From contig SHXN01000003.1 of the NCBI GenBank assembly GCA_009693305.1, positions 1-37,823 on the forward strand: a DNA stretch of 37,823 nt, in the 5' to 3' direction. A program made the translations under genes and the position numbers. Of the stretch, positions 9,351 to 20,129 are shown piece after piece (the first letter of the stretch is position 1; the number at the start of each line of letters is the position of its first letter). A model generated the notes under the pieces. The model was not told the origin of the DNA. It saw only the letters and a list, made by a program, of their open reading frames with translations, and made no database searches. The DNA comes from Limnohabitans sp. Its GTDB lineage: Bacteria; Pseudomonadota; Gammaproteobacteria; Burkholderiales; Burkholderiaceae_C.

Positions 9351-9827
9351 ATGACCGCCATACTCTTAACTCTCTCCCAACGCAAGGTGCATCGCGCACA
9401 AGCCCATCACTTAGACCCAGTGGTGATGATCGGTGGGGATTGGCTAACCCCCTCCATCATCAAAGAAACTGACTTAGCCCTCAATGTACACGGCTTGATC
9501 AAAATTCGCGTTCATGGCGACGATCGCATTGCGCGAGAGGCGATGTATCAAACCTTGGCCAATCAACTCAACGCTGCTCCCATTCAGCACATTGGCAAAC
9601 TTTTGGTACTTTGGCGCCCACAACCCGAAAAACAACGCACGGTCAATGAAGACCGAATGGCGGGCCCAAGAGAATTCAAAGTTTTAAAATACAGCAAGCG
9701 TGGCGGACGAAGACCTGAAGTGAAAATGGTCCGTGTACTGGGCAACCAACGATTAACGCCTGGTGGTCAAGTCAAACGCAACAAGCCCAAGCTCAAATCA
9801 ATCAAAAAAAGCAATCAATCTTCTTGA
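9351..9827 (+). CDS. yhbY: YhbY-family CRM-domain RNA-binding protein
   Basis: CRM-domain proteins of the YhbY type associate with pre-50S ribosomal subunits. Residues 1-95 carry the domain: LTLSQRKVHRAQAHHLDPVVMIG at the front, then LNVHGLIKIRVHGDD containing the basic surface loop, and IGKLLVLWRP as the last strand. Residues 96-158 form a Lys/Arg-rich tail (RGGRRPEVK and KPKLKSIKK) that is longer than the roughly 97-residue E. coli protein and probably adds RNA affinity. It is the only plus-strand gene in the core region, divergent from rlmE with only 35 bases between starts, so the two promoters must overlap or lie in the opposite gene. It converges on greA with 3 bases between stops. Confidence 0.9.
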   Translation: MTAILLTLSQRKVHRAQAHHLDPVVMIGGDWLTPSIIKETDLALNVHGLIKIRVHGDDRIAREAMYQTLANQLNAAPIQHIGKLLVLWRPQPEKQRTVNEDRMAGPREFKVLKYSKRGGRRPEVKMVRVLGNQRLTPGGQVKRNKPKLKSIKKSNQSS

Positions 9828-9830
9828 TGC

Positions 9831-10307
9831 TTAACGATAGTGAACAGCGATGATTTCGTATCGCTTGATGCCGCCAGGTGCTTGCACCTCGGCCACATCA
9901 CCTTCTTCTTTACTAATCATGGCGCGTGCAATGGGACTGCTGATATTGACGAGTCCTAATTTGATATCAGCTTCGTCTTCTCCGACGATTTGATAGGTGA
10001 CTTGTTCGCCTGTTTTTTCGTCTTCTAACTCAACGGTAGACCCAAACACCACTTTGCCTTCTGCATTCAATGAAGAGGGGTCGATGATTTGGGCGATAGA
10101 CAACTTGCTTTCAATTTCTTGAATTCGACCTTCAATAAAACCTTGTCGATCCTTGGCCGCATCGTACTCCGCGTTTTCGCTTAAATCACCTTGCGCACGC
10201 GCCTCAGCAATGGCGTTGATGACCCATGGTCGTTGCACCGTTTTAAGTTCGTGCAATTCTTCTTTGAGTTTTTCAGCGCCGCGTTTTGTAATTGGAATAG
10301 TGGCCAT
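9831..10307 (-). CDS. greA: Transcription elongation factor GreA
   Basis: GreA enters the RNA polymerase secondary channel and stimulates cleavage of backtracked RNA. The 158-residue length is exactly usual. The amino-terminal coiled coil covers residues 1-75 and its acidic tip [13 protein letters not shown] carries D41 and E44, the residues that coordinate the catalytic magnesium. The carboxyl domain includes [14 protein letters not shown], where SPIARA-LIGK-type motifs bind RNA polymerase. It starts 7 bases after the carB stop, in the carA-carB-greA order known from beta- and gammaproteobacteria. Confidence 0.97.
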   Translation of the reverse strand: MATIPITKRGAEKLKEELHELKTVQRPWVINAIAEARAQGDLSENAEYDAAKDRQGFIEGRIQEIESKLSIAQIIDPSSLNAEGKVVFGSTVELEDEKTGEQVTYQIVGEDEADIKLGLVNISSPIARAMISKEEGDVAEVQAPGGIKRYEIIAVHYR

Positions 10308-10314
10308 GGTGTGT

Positions 10315-13300
10315 TTATGCTTTGAGTTGTGCGTGTAATTCTTGAATCGAATAAACGTCTAAATTATCCATGTATTTCATACCCTCAACTGCAGCTTGTG
10401 CGCCAGCAATCGTGGTAAAGGTGGTGACGCGTGCCAGCAATGCAGAGGTGCGAATTTGACGAGAGTCCGCAATTGCATTTCTGCGCTCTTCAACGGTGTT
10501 GATGACCAATGCAATTTCATTGTTTTTGATCATATCAACCACATGGGGGCGACCTTCAGTAACTTTGTTAACCGCAGTAACTTCAATGCCCGCATTTGAA
10601 ATGGCTGCCGCTGTTCCTTTGGTGGCCACCAACTTAAATCCCATGGCACTGAGTTGACGGGCAATGTCAACAGCGCGCGACTTGTCGTTATTTTTTACAG
10701 TTAAGAAAACTTTTTTGACGGGGTCAGTGGGTCGTGGTAATTTGGTCCCTGCACCCAATTGACTTTTTACAAATGCTTCGCCAAATGTTTTTCCAACGCC
10801 CATGACTTCGCCAGTTGATTTCATTTCGGGACCCAAAATGGTGTCCACACCAGGAAATTTGACGAAAGGGAATACTGCTTCTTTGACACTGAAATAAGGT
10901 GGCGTGACTTCGTGCGTAATTCCTTGCGACGCCAAGCTTTGACCCGCCATGCAACGTGCAGCGACTTTGGCCAATTGAATACCTGTTGATTTAGAAACAT
11001 AGGGAACCGTGCGCGAAGCGCGTGGATTGACTTCTAAAACATAGATGACGTCTTTGCCATCCACATGTTGAATCGCAAACTGCACATTCATTAAACCAAC
11101 CACATGCAATGCTTTAGCCATTGCCGATGTTTGTCGCTTGAGTTCTGCGATGGTTTCTGATGACAAAGAATAAGGTGGCAAGGAGCAAGCGGAATCCCCA
11201 CTGTGAACGCCCGCTTGTTCGATGTGTTCCATCACGCCACAGATGAATGCGGTTTGCCCATCGGATAAACAATCCACATCGCACTCAATAGCATCATTTA
11301 AAAATCGATCCAACAACACAGGTGAATCGTTGCTCACTTTGACGGCTTCTCGCATATACCGCTCAAGATCGCGTTGCTCGTGCACAATTTCCATTGCGCG
11401 TCCACCCAAAACATAACTGGGTCTGACGATCAATGGATAACCCAACTGCGCCGCTTTTTCTAACGCTTCAGGCTCTGTGCGCGCAGTGGCATTGGGGGGT
11501 TGCCGCAAACCCAATTGATGCAATAGTTTTTGGAAACGCTCACGGTCTTCGGCTGCATCAATCATGTCGGGACTTGTACCAATAATAGGCACGCCCTCAG
11601 CCTCTAAACCCAAGGCCAATTTGAGGGGTGTTTGTCCACCATATTGAACGATCACGCCCATCGGTTTTTCTTTGTCAACAATTTCGAGCACATCTTCTAA
11701 CGTAAGAGGTTCAAAATACAAACGATCCGATGTGTCGTAATCGGTAGAAACGGTTTCTGGATTGCAATTGACCATGATGGTTTCGTAACCATCTTCTCGC
11801 ATGGCCAACGCGGCGTGCACACAGCAATAATCAAACTCAATACCTTGACCAATTCGATTGGGACCACCGCCGAGCACCATAATTTTTTTATTGTTGGTGG
11901 GTTCGGCTTCGCATTCGTCTTCGTAGGTGGAATACATGTAAGCCGTGTTGGTTGCAAACTCTGCAGCACAGGTATCAACGCGCTTATAAACAGGACGAAT
12001 GCCTAAACTGCGCCGATGATCGCGCACTTGTTTTTCGGTTTTCTTGAGCAGCTTGGCCATGCGTCTATCAGAAAAACCTTTTTTTTTGAGAATGCGAAAT
12101 TCTTTAGGCGTTATGGCTTCTAGCGTTGTGGTTTCAAGTTCCAATTCAATCTTGACGATCTCTTCGATTTGAATCAAAAACCATGGATCAATTTTGGTGA
12201 GATCAAAAACCTCTTGCACACTCATGCCCATGGCAAACGCATCGCCCACATACCAAATACGATCGGGACCAGGTTCGCCCAATTCTTTTTCGAGCACTTC
12301 ACGGTCTTGGGTTTTTTCATTCATTCCATCCACACCCACTTCAAGACCACGCAAGGCTTTTTGGAATGACTCTTGGAAGGTGCGTCCCATCGCCATGACC
12401 TCACCCACCGATTTCATTTGCGTGGTGAGTCGACTGTCTGCAGTTGGAAATTTTTCGAATGCGAAACGTGGAATTTTAGTGACCACATAGTCGATGGATG
12501 GCTCAAATGACGCAGGCGTTGCACCACCTGTGATTTCATTGCGCAATTCATCCAATGTATAACCCACAGCCAACTTGGCCGCTACTTTGGCAATTGGAAA
12601 GCCGGTTGCTTTAGACGCCAATGCTGAAGAGCGAGACACACGCGGATTCATCTCAATGACAATCATGCGACCGTCTTTGGGATTGATAGAAAACTGTACG
12701 TTAGATCCACCTGTATCAACACCAATTTCACGCAAGACCGCCAACGAGGCGTTACGCATGATTTGATATTCTTTGTCGGTGAGTGTTTGCGCAGGCGCAA
12801 CCGTGATGGAGTCACCGGTATGAACACCCATGGGATCTAAATTTTCGATGGAGCAAACAATGATGCAGTTGTCGGCCTTATCGCGAACAACTTCCATCTC
12901 GTATTCTTTCCAACCCAGCAAAGACTCTTCAATCAATAATTCATTGGTCGGTGAAGCCTCTAAACCACGTTTGCAAATGGTCTCAAACTCTTCGGCGTTG
13001 TAAGCAATGCCGGCACCCGTTCCACCCAATGTAAAACTGGGACGAATAACCGTTGGAAACCCAACACTCTTTTGTACACCCCATGCGTCGTCCATATTGT
13101 GTGCGATGCCTGAACGCGCAGAACCCAATCCGATTTTGGTCATTGCGTCTTTAAACTTGAGACGATCTTCTGCTTTGTCAATGGCCTCTGGAGATGCACC
13201 AATGAGTTCGACTTTGTGTTGAGCTAATACGCCGTTGCGCCACAAATCGAGGGCGCAATTGAGCGCTGTTTGACCACCCATGGTGGGCAAAATCGCATCG

Positions 13301-13548
13301 GGGTTTTCTTTGGCAATGATTTTTGCAACAGTTTGCCACGTGATCGGTTCGATATAAATCACATCAGCCGTTGCAGGATCGGTCATGATGGTTGCAGGAT
13401 TGCTGTTGATCAAGATGACTTTGTAACCCTCTTCGCGCAAAGCTTTACAAGCCTGCACGCCAGAATAATCAAACTCGCAAGCCTGTCCAATAATGATGGG
13501 GCCTGCGCCAATGATGAGAATGCTTTTTATGTCTGTACGCTTTGGCAT
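10315..13548 (-). CDS. carB: Carbamoyl-phosphate synthase large subunit CarB
   Basis: CarB makes carbamoyl phosphate from bicarbonate, ammonia delivered by CarA and two ATP, for arginine and pyrimidine synthesis. At 1077 residues it is full length (E. coli about 1073). The two homologous ATP-grasp halves are visible: the first opens with [22 protein letters not shown], and the second with [18 protein letters not shown] near residue 560. Each has a glycine-rich [15 protein letters not shown] or [15 protein letters not shown] segment. The last 140 or so residues form the allosteric MGS-like domain, with [19 protein letters not shown]. The ATG at 13548 is one base after the carA stop and GGAGG lies inside the carA end. 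Confidence 0.97.
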   Translation of the reverse strand: MPKRTDIKSILIIGAGPIIIGQACEFDYSGVQACKALREEGYKVILINSNPATIMTDPATADVIYIEPITWQTVAKIIAKENPDAILPTMGGQTALNCALDLWRNGVLAQHKVELIGASPEAIDKAEDRLKFKDAMTKIGLGSARSGIAHNMDDAWGVQKSVGFPTVIRPSFTLGGTGAGIAYNAEEFETICKRGLEASPTNELLIEESLLGWKEYEMEVVRDKADNCIIVCSIENLDPMGVHTGDSITVAPAQTLTDKEYQIMRNASLAVLREIGVDTGGSNVQFSINPKDGRMIVIEMNPRVSRSSALASKATGFPIAKVAAKLAVGYTLDELRNEITGGATPASFEPSIDYVVTKIPRFAFEKFPTADSRLTTQMKSVGEVMAMGRTFQESFQKALRGLEVGVDGMNEKTQDREVLEKELGEPGPDRIWYVGDAFAMGMSVQEVFDLTKIDPWFLIQIEEIVKIELELETTTLEAITPKEFRILKKKGFSDRRMAKLLKKTEKQVRDHRRSLGIRPVYKRVDTCAAEFATNTAYMYSTYEDECEAEPTNNKKIMVLGGGPNRIGQGIEFDYCCVHAALAMREDGYETIMVNCNPETVSTDYDTSDRLYFEPLTLEDVLEIVDKEKPMGVIVQYGGQTPLKLALGLEAEGVPIIGTSPDMIDAAEDRERFQKLLHQLGLRQPPNATARTEPEALEKAAQLGYPLIVRPSYVLGGRAMEIVHEQRDLERYMREAVKVSNDSPVLLDRFLNDAIECDVDCLSDGQTAFICGVMEHIEQAGVHSGDSACSLPPYSLSSETIAELKRQTSAMAKALHVVGLMNVQFAIQHVDGKDVIYVLEVNPRASRTVPYVSKSTGIQLAKVAARCMAGQSLASQGITHEVTPPYFSVKEAVFPFVKFPGVDTILGPEMKSTGEVMGVGKTFGEAFVKSQLGAGTKLPRPTDPVKKVFLTVKNNDKSRAVDIARQLSAMGFKLVATKGTAAAISNAGIEVTAVNKVTEGRPHVVDMIKNNEIALVINTVEERRNAIADSRQIRTSALLARVTTFTTIAGAQAAVEGMKYMDNLDVYSIQELHAQLKA

Positions 13549-13549
13549 G

Positions 13550-14713
13550 TTAAGCCGCCTCCATCAATTGGATGAAGCGATCAAATAGATAGCTGATATC
13601 GTGTGGACCTGGTGATGCTTCGGGATGCCCCTGAAAACAAAACGCGGGCTTGTCGGTGCGCGCCAGTCCTTGCAAAGTGCCATCAAACAAAGAAATATGT
13701 GTGGCTCTTAAATTAGCAGGCAATGTTTTTTCGTCAACGGCGAATCCATGATTTTGACTGGTGATAGACACGCGATGGTTATCCAAGTTTTTGACAGGAT
13801 GATTGGCGCCGTGATGGCCAAATTTCATTTTGAAAGTTTTAGCACCACTGGCCAAGGCCATGATTTGATGCCCCAAGCAAATACCAAAAGTAGGAATACC
13901 CGAATCAATCAAGGTGCGCGCGGCGTCAATGGCGTAATCGCAAGGCTGTGGATCGCCAGGGCCATTGGATAAAAAGACACCATTGAGTTTGAGTTTTAAA
14001 ACCTCTTGCGCCGATGTTTGTGCGGGCACAACCGTGACTTTGCAACCCCGTTGCGCCAACATTCGAAGAATATTTTTCTTAACGCCAAAGTCGTATGCAA
14101 CCACATGAAAGCGAGATTGAGTTAAATCGGTATAACCAACGCCCAACTTCCATTCTGTTTGCGCCCAAGAATAAGAATGTGTTGTAGAGACTATTTTTGC
14201 CAAATCCAATCCAGCCATGGAAGGTGCGGATTGCGCCACACGAATGGTTTCGTCTATTTTTTGTTGTGTTGGTTCTTCATTGATTTTTAAACCGAAGATA
14301 GCGCCGTTTTGTGCGCCGTTGCTGCGCAGATGTCGTGTGAGTTTTCTTGTGTCGATATCTGAAATTGCAACTGTGTTGCTGCGAATTAAATAGCCCGATA
14401 AATTTTCTTGACTTCTAAAATTAGAAGCCAACAAAGGTAAATCTTTGATGATTAAACCAGCGGCATGGACTTGTTGGGCTTCAATGTCTTCTGAATTGAT
14501 ACCGTAATTGCCAATATGGGGATAGGTCAGTGTGACCAATTGTTGGCAATAACTGGGGTCGGTGAGTATTTCTTGATAGCCAGTGATGGCGGTATTAAAA
14601 ACCATTTCACCCACCGTGGTGCCAGAACTTCCGATCGATTGACCCACAAAGACTGTGCCGTCTGCTAACGCCAAAATGGCGGAGGGGAATTTTCCCTGAA
14701 GAGACAAAAGCAC
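13550..14713 (-). CDS. carA: Carbamoyl-phosphate synthase small subunit CarA (GTG start)
   Basis: CarA hydrolyses glutamine and channels ammonia to CarB. The 387-residue protein has an amino-terminal domain with VFVGQSIG and [12 protein letters not shown], and a class I glutamine amidotransferase domain from about residue 200. The catalytic triad is C279 in GICLGHQ with H363 and E365 in GHPEASPGP. The start is GTG at 14713 with GGAG 8 bases upstream; no ATG lies near the conserved amino terminus. It is paired with carB across a single base. A TACAAT-like -10 at 14759-14764 on the minus strand may belong to the carAB promoter, but its -35 is weak. Confidence 0.97.
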   Translation of the reverse strand: MLLSLQGKFPSAILALADGTVFVGQSIGSSGTTVGEMVFNTAITGYQEILTDPSYCQQLVTLTYPHIGNYGINSEDIEAQQVHAAGLIIKDLPLLASNFRSQENLSGYLIRSNTVAISDIDTRKLTRHLRSNGAQNGAIFGLKINEEPTQQKIDETIRVAQSAPSMAGLDLAKIVSTTHSYSWAQTEWKLGVGYTDLTQSRFHVVAYDFGVKKNILRMLAQRGCKVTVVPAQTSAQEVLKLKLNGVFLSNGPGDPQPCDYAIDAARTLIDSGIPTFGICLGHQIMALASGAKTFKMKFGHHGANHPVKNLDNHRVSITSQNHGFAVDEKTLPANLRATHISLFDGTLQGLARTDKPAFCFQGHPEASPGPHDISYLFDRFIQLMEAA

Positions 14714-14814
14714 TGGGTTCTCCGTATAGGTGTCAAGTTGTGTGCGAAAAAGCCTCTCATTGTAGCTGAGTGGTTTCCCTCGGAGAATGAATGGTTTTTA
14801 GGTGAAGAAAAGTA

Positions 14815-15621
14815 TCAATTCGCAAGATTAGGCGTGTTGGTTGCGCTGGCGTGCATACAAATGGCCGCCGCGGCGGCCACATTGAGGGATTCTTCACCGC
14901 CGGGCTGATCAATTCGAATCCAATCGGTGGCGCGATTGCACATTTCTTCACGAACGCCCTGTCCTTCATGTCCGAATAACCAAGCACAAGGCATTGAAAT
15001 TTTGGATGACAACTTGAGCGATTGCCCTCGGTGTGAACTCGTCGCCAAAATAGGAATTGTGAGCGCATCAATGGATTCTACATCGATGGATTCAATTAAA
15101 TGCAATCCAAAATGAGCGCCCATGCCAGCACGCAATACTTTGGGACCCCAAAGCGCGGCCGTTCCTTTGATCGCCAAAATTTGAACAAAACCAAATGCCG
15201 CCGCACTTCGCAAAATAGAACCCACATTGCCAGCATCCTGAACGCCGTCGAGAATCACACTCGGCATCAAAGCTTGAATAACGGGTGTAGTGGGCAAATC
15301 AATCACAAAGCCCATTGCTTGAGGTGATGGCAGTGTGCTTAAATTTTTCATCAATCCATCAGCTAACAAATATATTTTTTGCGCAGCTTTAGAATATTTT
15401 TTATTCAAATCAAAACTAATTGATTCCCAATAAGTTTTTTCAAATACCGCTTCAAATGAATATTGCGGATGATTCATCAACGCATGACACAGGTGCTCGC
15501 CCTCTATCCATACCTTGCTAATTTTTCTGTATTTCAAATTATCAGAGGTTAACAAACGCACCTGCTTTAAAAAAAGATTTTCTTTAGAAGAAATAAAAAT
15601 GGGCTCGATTGATTCAGACAT
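14815..15621 (-). CDS. SpoU/TrmH-family RNA 2'-O-ribose methyltransferase
   Basis: SpoU (SPOUT-class) enzymes transfer a methyl group from SAM to a ribose 2'-OH in rRNA or tRNA. The 268-residue protein has a substrate-binding amino-terminal domain (about 1-110) and a trefoil-knot carboxyl domain with the three family motifs: [20 protein letters not shown] at about 124-143, LFGHEGQGV near 217-225, and [18 protein letters not shown] near 236-253. The Asn in motif 1 and the Ser-Leu-Asn of motif 3 are intact. It overlaps rnhB by 8 bases, a pairing common in Burkholderiales. Sequence alone does not tell whether the target is the RlmB site G2251 or another nucleotide. Confidence 0.88.
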   Translation of the reverse strand: MSESIEPIFISSKENLFLKQVRLLTSDNLKYRKISKVWIEGEHLCHALMNHPQYSFEAVFEKTYWESISFDLNKKYSKAAQKIYLLADGLMKNLSTLPSPQAMGFVIDLPTTPVIQALMPSVILDGVQDAGNVGSILRSAAAFGFVQILAIKGTAALWGPKVLRAGMGAHFGLHLIESIDVESIDALTIPILATSSHRGQSLKLSSKISMPCAWLFGHEGQGVREEMCNRATDWIRIDQPGGEESLNVAAAAAICMHASATNTPNLAN

Positions 15622-16252
15622 GGCTCGACCCTTTTTGCTGAAGCGTTAATGCAACAGGCGCAAAAGATTTGCGATGCCAAATGGTTAGACCATGAAGTTG
15701 GAGTGCTTGCATGTGCAATTCGGTTCCATAACCTTTGTGCGCATCAAAACCATAATGAGGAAATTGCGTCGCCAATTGAGCACACCAACGATCGCGCTCA
15801 ACCTTGGCCAAAATGGATGCTGCCGAAATAGCGGGAACTTTGGAGTCGCCTTTAACAATCGCTTCAGCCAACACATCCAACACAGGCAATCGATTGCCAT
15901 CAACCAATACCCGATGCGGCTTGAGTTGCAAACCAGCAACAGCTCTTTGCATCGCAAGCATAGTGGCTTGCAAAATATTGAGCGAATCAATTTCTTCAAC
16001 GCTGGCTTGCGCAACACTACAACACACAGCCTTGGCACGAATTTCATCAAACAAAAGATCGCGTTGTTTGGCTGTAAGTTTTTTTGAATCAGCCAAGCCT
16101 TTGATTGGGTTTTGGTCGTCTAAGATAACTGCCGCCGCATAAACTGGCCCTGCCAAGGGGCCACGTCCCGCTTCATCCACGCCGGCAACAAGACCAGGCG
16201 CTTCCCATTGCAAAGGTGCTTGTTCAGCGCGTAAGAATTTTTTGGATCGCAT
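15614..16252 (-). CDS. rnhB: Ribonuclease HII
   Basis: RNase HII cuts the RNA strand of RNA-DNA hybrids, including single ribonucleotides in DNA. The 212-residue protein has the diagnostic [16 protein letters not shown] with D26 and E27 of the catalytic set. It continues with [11 protein letters not shown], the metal-ligand Asp in VLVDGNRLP, and [11 protein letters not shown] containing another acidic ligand. The start at 16252 lies inside lpxB, with an overlap of 29 bases, and its end overlaps the SpoU methyltransferase by 8 bases, so all three genes are likely co-translated. No later in-frame start would keep the DEAGRG motif. Confidence 0.96.
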   Translation of the reverse strand: MRSKKFLRAEQAPLQWEAPGLVAGVDEAGRGPLAGPVYAAAVILDDQNPIKGLADSKKLTAKQRDLLFDEIRAKAVCCSVAQASVEEIDSLNILQATMLAMQRAVAGLQLKPHRVLVDGNRLPVLDVLAEAIVKGDSKVPAISAASILAKVERDRWCAQLATQFPHYGFDAHKGYGTELHMQALQLHGLTIWHRKSFAPVALTLQQKGSSHV

Positions 16253-17369
16253 GAAGAGCTAGTTGAGACGTGTCTTTGAGAAGTGTTTGGTGCAATTCGT
16301 GAAATCTCGATTGCATCATTTGACAACGTTTCGGTTGATCTAAACATTGTAAAACTTCATGGACTAGGTTTTGAGGTTGTGCTTTATCTTGTATCAATTC
16401 GGGAACGACAAACGATTGACAAAGAATATTGGGCAAACCCACCCATTCTTGTAGTTTTTGTCTGCGTATGATTTGCCAACTGATCCAAGGCATGTGATAC
16501 GCAATCACCATGGGGCGTTTGAACAATGCGGCCTCGAGGGTTGCGGTGCCACTGGCTACCATTGCAACATCGCACGCGGCCAACGCAGTGTGGGACTGCC
16601 CATCAAGCAAGAGCATTTGTTGCGTGAGTTGATATTGAGCAATTTTTTCTGTGATTCGTTGTTGAAATGCTGGCAGTGTTGGCAACACAAATTGAAGACG
16701 AGGCGATTGACCCAACATCAACTGACAAGCCTTTAAAAATCGATCGAGCATTTGCTCAATTTCAGACGTTCGCGACCCCGGCATCACACAGACCACTTTG
16801 TCTTCACTACTCAATCCCAATGCCGCTCTGGCTTTTGATTGATCAGGATTCATGGGTATGACTTGCGCCAGCGGATGCCCGATAAATGTGGCTTCAATTC
16901 CGTGCTTGGCGAGCAGTTCTGTTTCAAACGGAAAAATACAAAGAACATGATCGACACTTTTTTGAATGTTATGGACGCGTTGTGCACGCCAAGCCCAAAT
17001 GGAAGGACAAACCAAATGCATGGTAGGCACTCCATTTTTTTTGAGATGCTGAGCTAAATTAAGATTAAAGTCTGGCACATCAACGCCAATAAAAACATCG
17101 GGTTTTTGTGCGGTCCATTGCTCTTTGAGTTGATTGCGTATGCCCACTATGTGGTTGTAATGCTTGAGCACTTCAATATATCCACGCACAGCCAATTGAT
17201 CGCTGGGCCATTGCGCATCGAATCCATGCTTTGTCATCAGAGGCCCGCCCACGCCAAACAACCGAGATTGCGGCCACTGCTGTGTAATAGACGGCAAAAT
17301 AAGGCTGGCTAATAAATCACCTGAAGCCTCGCCCGCCACCATGGCAATTTGTGGTGCGGTGATAGACAT
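16224..17369 (-). CDS. lpxB: Lipid-A-disaccharide synthase LpxB
   Basis: LpxB is a peripheral inner-membrane GT19 glycosyltransferase that joins UDP-2,3-diacylglucosamine with lipid X to make the lipid A disaccharide. The 381-residue length is normal. Family motifs are [15 protein letters not shown] at about 12-26, [18 protein letters not shown] near 98-115, [12 protein letters not shown] near 126-137, [19 protein letters not shown], and [11 protein letters not shown] near 198-208. The carboxyl half has [26 protein letters not shown] lies 9 bases before the ATG at 17369. It comes 18 bases after lpxA. Confidence 0.96.
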   Translation of the reverse strand: MSITAPQIAMVAGEASGDLLASLILPSITQQWPQSRLFGVGGPLMTKHGFDAQWPSDQLAVRGYIEVLKHYNHIVGIRNQLKEQWTAQKPDVFIGVDVPDFNLNLAQHLKKNGVPTMHLVCPSIWAWRAQRVHNIQKSVDHVLCIFPFETELLAKHGIEATFIGHPLAQVIPMNPDQSKARAALGLSSEDKVVCVMPGSRTSEIEQMLDRFLKACQLMLGQSPRLQFVLPTLPAFQQRITEKIAQYQLTQQMLLLDGQSHTALAACDVAMVASGTATLEAALFKRPMVIAYHMPWISWQIIRRQKLQEWVGLPNILCQSFVVPELIQDKAQPQNLVHEVLQCLDQPKRCQMMQSRFHELHQTLLKDTSQLALHAIQKILTR

Positions 17370-17387
17370 TTTTAAGAATCACCCTCT

Positions 17388-18182
17388 TTATCGAACAATG
17401 CCACGTTGCTCAGGATTTGTTTTTAAAAAATCAAGCATCATGTCAATATCTTGCAAAGCCTCTGGATGCACAGACTTGAGTTTCTCCAAGGTATCGATGG
17501 ATTGTTTTAATGTCAGATTGTCGCGATACAAAATTTTATGAATGGCTTTGACGGCCGAAATTCGTTGCGCTGAAAATCCGCGACGACGCAATCCTTCAAA
17601 ATTCATGGACCGTGCATGCGCGGGTTGACCCTGACACATCACATAGGGTGGTAGATCAGCAAATAACAAAGAGTTCATGGCTGTAAAACTGTGCGCTCCT
17701 AAGCGACAAAATTGATGGACAACGGTGAACCCGCCCAAAATAGCCCAGTCGCCCACATACACATGCCCCGCTAACTGGGTGCTATTTGCAAAAATAGTGT
17801 GATTGCCAACCCGACAATCATGCGCCAAATGAACATAGGCCATGATCCAATTGTCATCACCAATACTGGTCGCCGATTGGTCTCCCACCGTACCCAAATT
17901 GAATGTGCAAAATTCTCGAATGGTATTGCCATTTCCAATTTGAAGTTGCGTGGGCTCGCCGTTGTATTTTTTGTCTTGAGGAATTGCACCCAATGAATTG
18001 AATTGAAAAATTTGATTGTTTTCACCAATGGTTGTACGCCCCACAATCACACAATGCGCACCGATGCTTGTGCCTGCGCCAATCTTGACGTGGGGGCCAA
18101 TGATGGAATAAGGCCCGACAATTACACTGCTATCGAGTTGCGCCTTCGGATCAATAACAGCCGTAGAGTGAATCAATGACAT
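17388..18182 (-). CDS. lpxA: Acyl-ACP--UDP-GlcNAc O-acyltransferase LpxA
   Basis: LpxA transfers an R-3-hydroxyacyl chain from ACP to the 3-OH of UDP-GlcNAc, the first step of lipid A synthesis. The 264-residue protein is built of hexapeptide repeats forming a left-handed beta helix over about residues 1-190 (IHSTAVIDPKAQLDSSVIVG and on), with a helical carboxyl domain after it. The catalytic base is H121 in VHLAHDCRVGNH. GGFTVVHQFCRLGAHSFTAM is the next conserved stretch. It lies 10 bases after fabZ; no clear Shine-Dalgarno sequence precedes the ATG at 18182. Confidence 0.97.
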   Translation of the reverse strand: MSLIHSTAVIDPKAQLDSSVIVGPYSIIGPHVKIGAGTSIGAHCVIVGRTTIGENNQIFQFNSLGAIPQDKKYNGEPTQLQIGNGNTIREFCTFNLGTVGDQSATSIGDDNWIMAYVHLAHDCRVGNHTIFANSTQLAGHVYVGDWAILGGFTVVHQFCRLGAHSFTAMNSLLFADLPPYVMCQGQPAHARSMNFEGLRRRGFSAQRISAVKAIHKILYRDNLTLKQSIDTLEKLKSVHPEALQDIDMMLDFLKTNPEQRGIVR

Positions 18183-18192
18183 AGCAAATCAA

Positions 18193-18630
18193 TTATTCGA
18201 TGGTTCGCATGGTGCACATTAATTCGGCTTCGACCGCCAACTCTTCGCCGACTGTAGCCCAAGCTTTGAATTTAAAAATACCCGCCTTCATGCGGCTGAG
18301 TTCTACATTCAAAATCAATTGATCTCCTGGTTCAACAGGACGCTTGAAACGAGCCGCATCAATACCCGCAAAATAATAAACCGTCTTTTCGTTTAGTACG
18401 ACATCCAGCGTTTCGAAAGCCAACAAAGCGGCTGTTTGTGCCAATGCTTCTAACATCAAAACGCCTGGCATAACAGGTCGATGCGGAAAATGCCCTCCGA
18501 AAAATGGCTCGTTGATGGTGACATTTTTGAGAGCGCGGATTGATTTTCCCTTTTCGATCTCCAACACGCGATCGACCAACAATATGGGATAGCGATGAGG
18601 TAATTTTTTTAAAATTTGATGGATATCCAT
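18193..18630 (-). CDS. fabZ: 3-hydroxyacyl-ACP dehydratase FabZ
   Basis: FabZ dehydrates R-3-hydroxyacyl-ACP to trans-2-enoyl-ACP in fatty acid elongation, competing with LpxA and LpxD for the same substrates. The 145-residue hotdog-fold protein has [13 protein letters not shown] at about 10-22 and the active-site segment [23 protein letters not shown], with catalytic H47 and E61. Its place between lpxD and lpxA is conserved in proteobacteria. The ATG at 18630 is 13 bases after the lpxD stop. Confidence 0.97.
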   Translation of the reverse strand: MDIHQILKKLPHRYPILLVDRVLEIEKGKSIRALKNVTINEPFFGGHFPHRPVMPGVLMLEALAQTAALLAFETLDVVLNEKTVYYFAGIDAARFKRPVEPGDQLILNVELSRMKAGIFKFKAWATVGEELAVEAELMCTMRTIE

Positions 18631-18643
18631 GATTTAATTTTCT

Positions 18644-19615
18644 TTAAGTGTTGCCTTTTTCAAGGCCTTTCAATCGATGCCGCAATTGATTCAATTGACG
18701 CAGACTGGCCGCATTTTTTTCCCAGGTCGCATTGTCGTCGATTGGAAAAAATCCAGTGTAATTGCCCGCTTGAAGAATGGAGCCCGTCACGACAGACGCC
18801 GCAGAAATATGAACATGGTCGACCAATTGAAGATGACCCAAAACCACCGCACCACCACCAATGGTGCAATGCGCACCAATGCGCGCACTTCCTGCGACAC
18901 CCACACAACCTGCCATCGCCGTATGTGCGCCCACATGCACATTGTGGCCAATTTGAACCAAGTTATCGAGTTTGACGCCGTTTTCAATCACTGTATCTTC
19001 GAGCGCGCCGCGATCAACGCATGAATTGGCGCCTATTTCGACGTCATCGCCAATTTGTACGCCCCCTAGTTGCTCGATCTTGATCCAACGGCCGTCCTCA
19101 GGCGCGAAACCAAATCCATCGGCACCAATCACAACGCCCGAATGAATGATGCAATTTGCACCGATCTTGCATTGTTTAGAAACGCTCACATGCGACTTGA
19201 GCCAAGTGTTGGCGCCAATAATGGCACCTGCATCAACCCAACAAAATGGACCGATGCGCGCGCTGGGATGGACTTGCGCTAAGGGATCAATCCACGCCGT
19301 TGGGTGAACAAAAGCTTGCGGCTCGGGGTCATGCTGGGATTTCCACCATTGCGTCAACCTTGCGTAGTAAGCATAGGGATTATCAATAACAATGCAATGG
19401 CCGCGTCGTGAGGCTTGATCTTGAAAATGTGGAGAAACAATCACACAGGATGCTTGCGTATTTTGCAGTTGCTCGGCGTATTGTGGATGACTTAAAAAAG
19501 TGATGTCGCCAATCTTGGCTGTTGCAATGGGCGCCAAACCCACTATCTCTATGCTCTTAGAACCGAGTAATTCTCCACCGAGCGCTTGATGAATCTGACC
19601 TAGGAGCAAGGGCAC
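18644..19615 (-). CDS. lpxD: UDP-3-O-acylglucosamine N-acyltransferase LpxD (GTG start)
   Basis: LpxD adds the N-linked 3-hydroxyacyl chain in the third step of lipid A synthesis. The 323-residue protein has the amino-terminal uridine-binding domain (about 1-105), a hexapeptide-repeat beta helix (about 105-285) and a carboxyl helix. The catalytic His is H224 in [13 protein letters not shown], and [12 protein letters not shown] is the lipid-site motif. The start is GTG at 19615, 7 bases after the skp stop; an ATG nearby is out of frame. Confidence 0.95.
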   Translation of the reverse strand: MPLLLGQIHQALGGELLGSKSIEIVGLAPIATAKIGDITFLSHPQYAEQLQNTQASCVIVSPHFQDQASRRGHCIVIDNPYAYYARLTQWWKSQHDPEPQAFVHPTAWIDPLAQVHPSARIGPFCWVDAGAIIGANTWLKSHVSVSKQCKIGANCIIHSGVVIGADGFGFAPEDGRWIKIEQLGGVQIGDDVEIGANSCVDRGALEDTVIENGVKLDNLVQIGHNVHVGAHTAMAGCVGVAGSARIGAHCTIGGGAVVLGHLQLVDHVHISAASVVTGSILQAGNYTGFFPIDDNATWEKNAASLRQLNQLRHRLKGLEKGNT

Positions 19616-19622
19616 TGAGGCA

Positions 19623-20129
19623 TCACTTGGTGGCGTTGATGGTCTTGATCACCTTGTCGGTGATGTCGTGTTTGGGATTGATCCAAACCGCTTCTTGAAT
19701 AATCAAATCATATTTTTCGGATTCGGCCACCTGCTTGACAATGCGGTTGGCTCTTTCTAAAACAATTTGAAACTCTTCGTTTTTACGTGCATTTAAATCT
19801 TCTTGGAACTCGCGACGCTTGCGCTGCAAATCGCGGTCTAAATCACTCAACTGCCTCTGCCTTGTGGCTCTTTGTGTTTCTGACAAAGTAGGTGCATCAC
19901 GTTCAAATTTTTCGGAATTGTTTTTAAGCGTGTTGCCCATGTCGACAATTTCTTTTTCGCGCTTAGAAAACTCTTGCTCCAATCGAGTCTGAGCGGCCTT
20001 TGCTGTGTTGGCCTCTCGAAAAATTCGGTCTGTACTGATAAAGCCAATACGAAAGTCTTGCGCAAAAGAAGCTCCTAACACAAAACCCGCTAAAAGAAAA
20101 GTGATGAAATATCTCATAAATTGACTCAT
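19623..20129 (-). CDS. skp: Periplasmic chaperone Skp/OmpH
   Basis: Skp is a trimeric periplasmic holdase that carries unfolded outer-membrane proteins to the BAM complex. The 168-residue precursor has a signal peptide over about residues 1-23 ending ASFA before [14 protein letters not shown]. Residues 45-135 are highly charged and helical ([31 protein letters not shown]), matching the tentacle-like coiled coils. It begins one base after the bamA stop. A second in-frame ATG four codons in (20117) is an equally plausible start. Confidence 0.92.
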   Translation of the reverse strand: MSQFMRYFITFLLAGFVLGASFAQDFRIGFISTDRIFREANTAKAAQTRLEQEFSKREKEIVDMGNTLKNNSEKFERDAPTLSETQRATRQRQLSDLDRDLQRKRREFQEDLNARKNEEFQIVLERANRIVKQVAESEKYDLIIQEAVWINPKHDITDKVIKTINATK

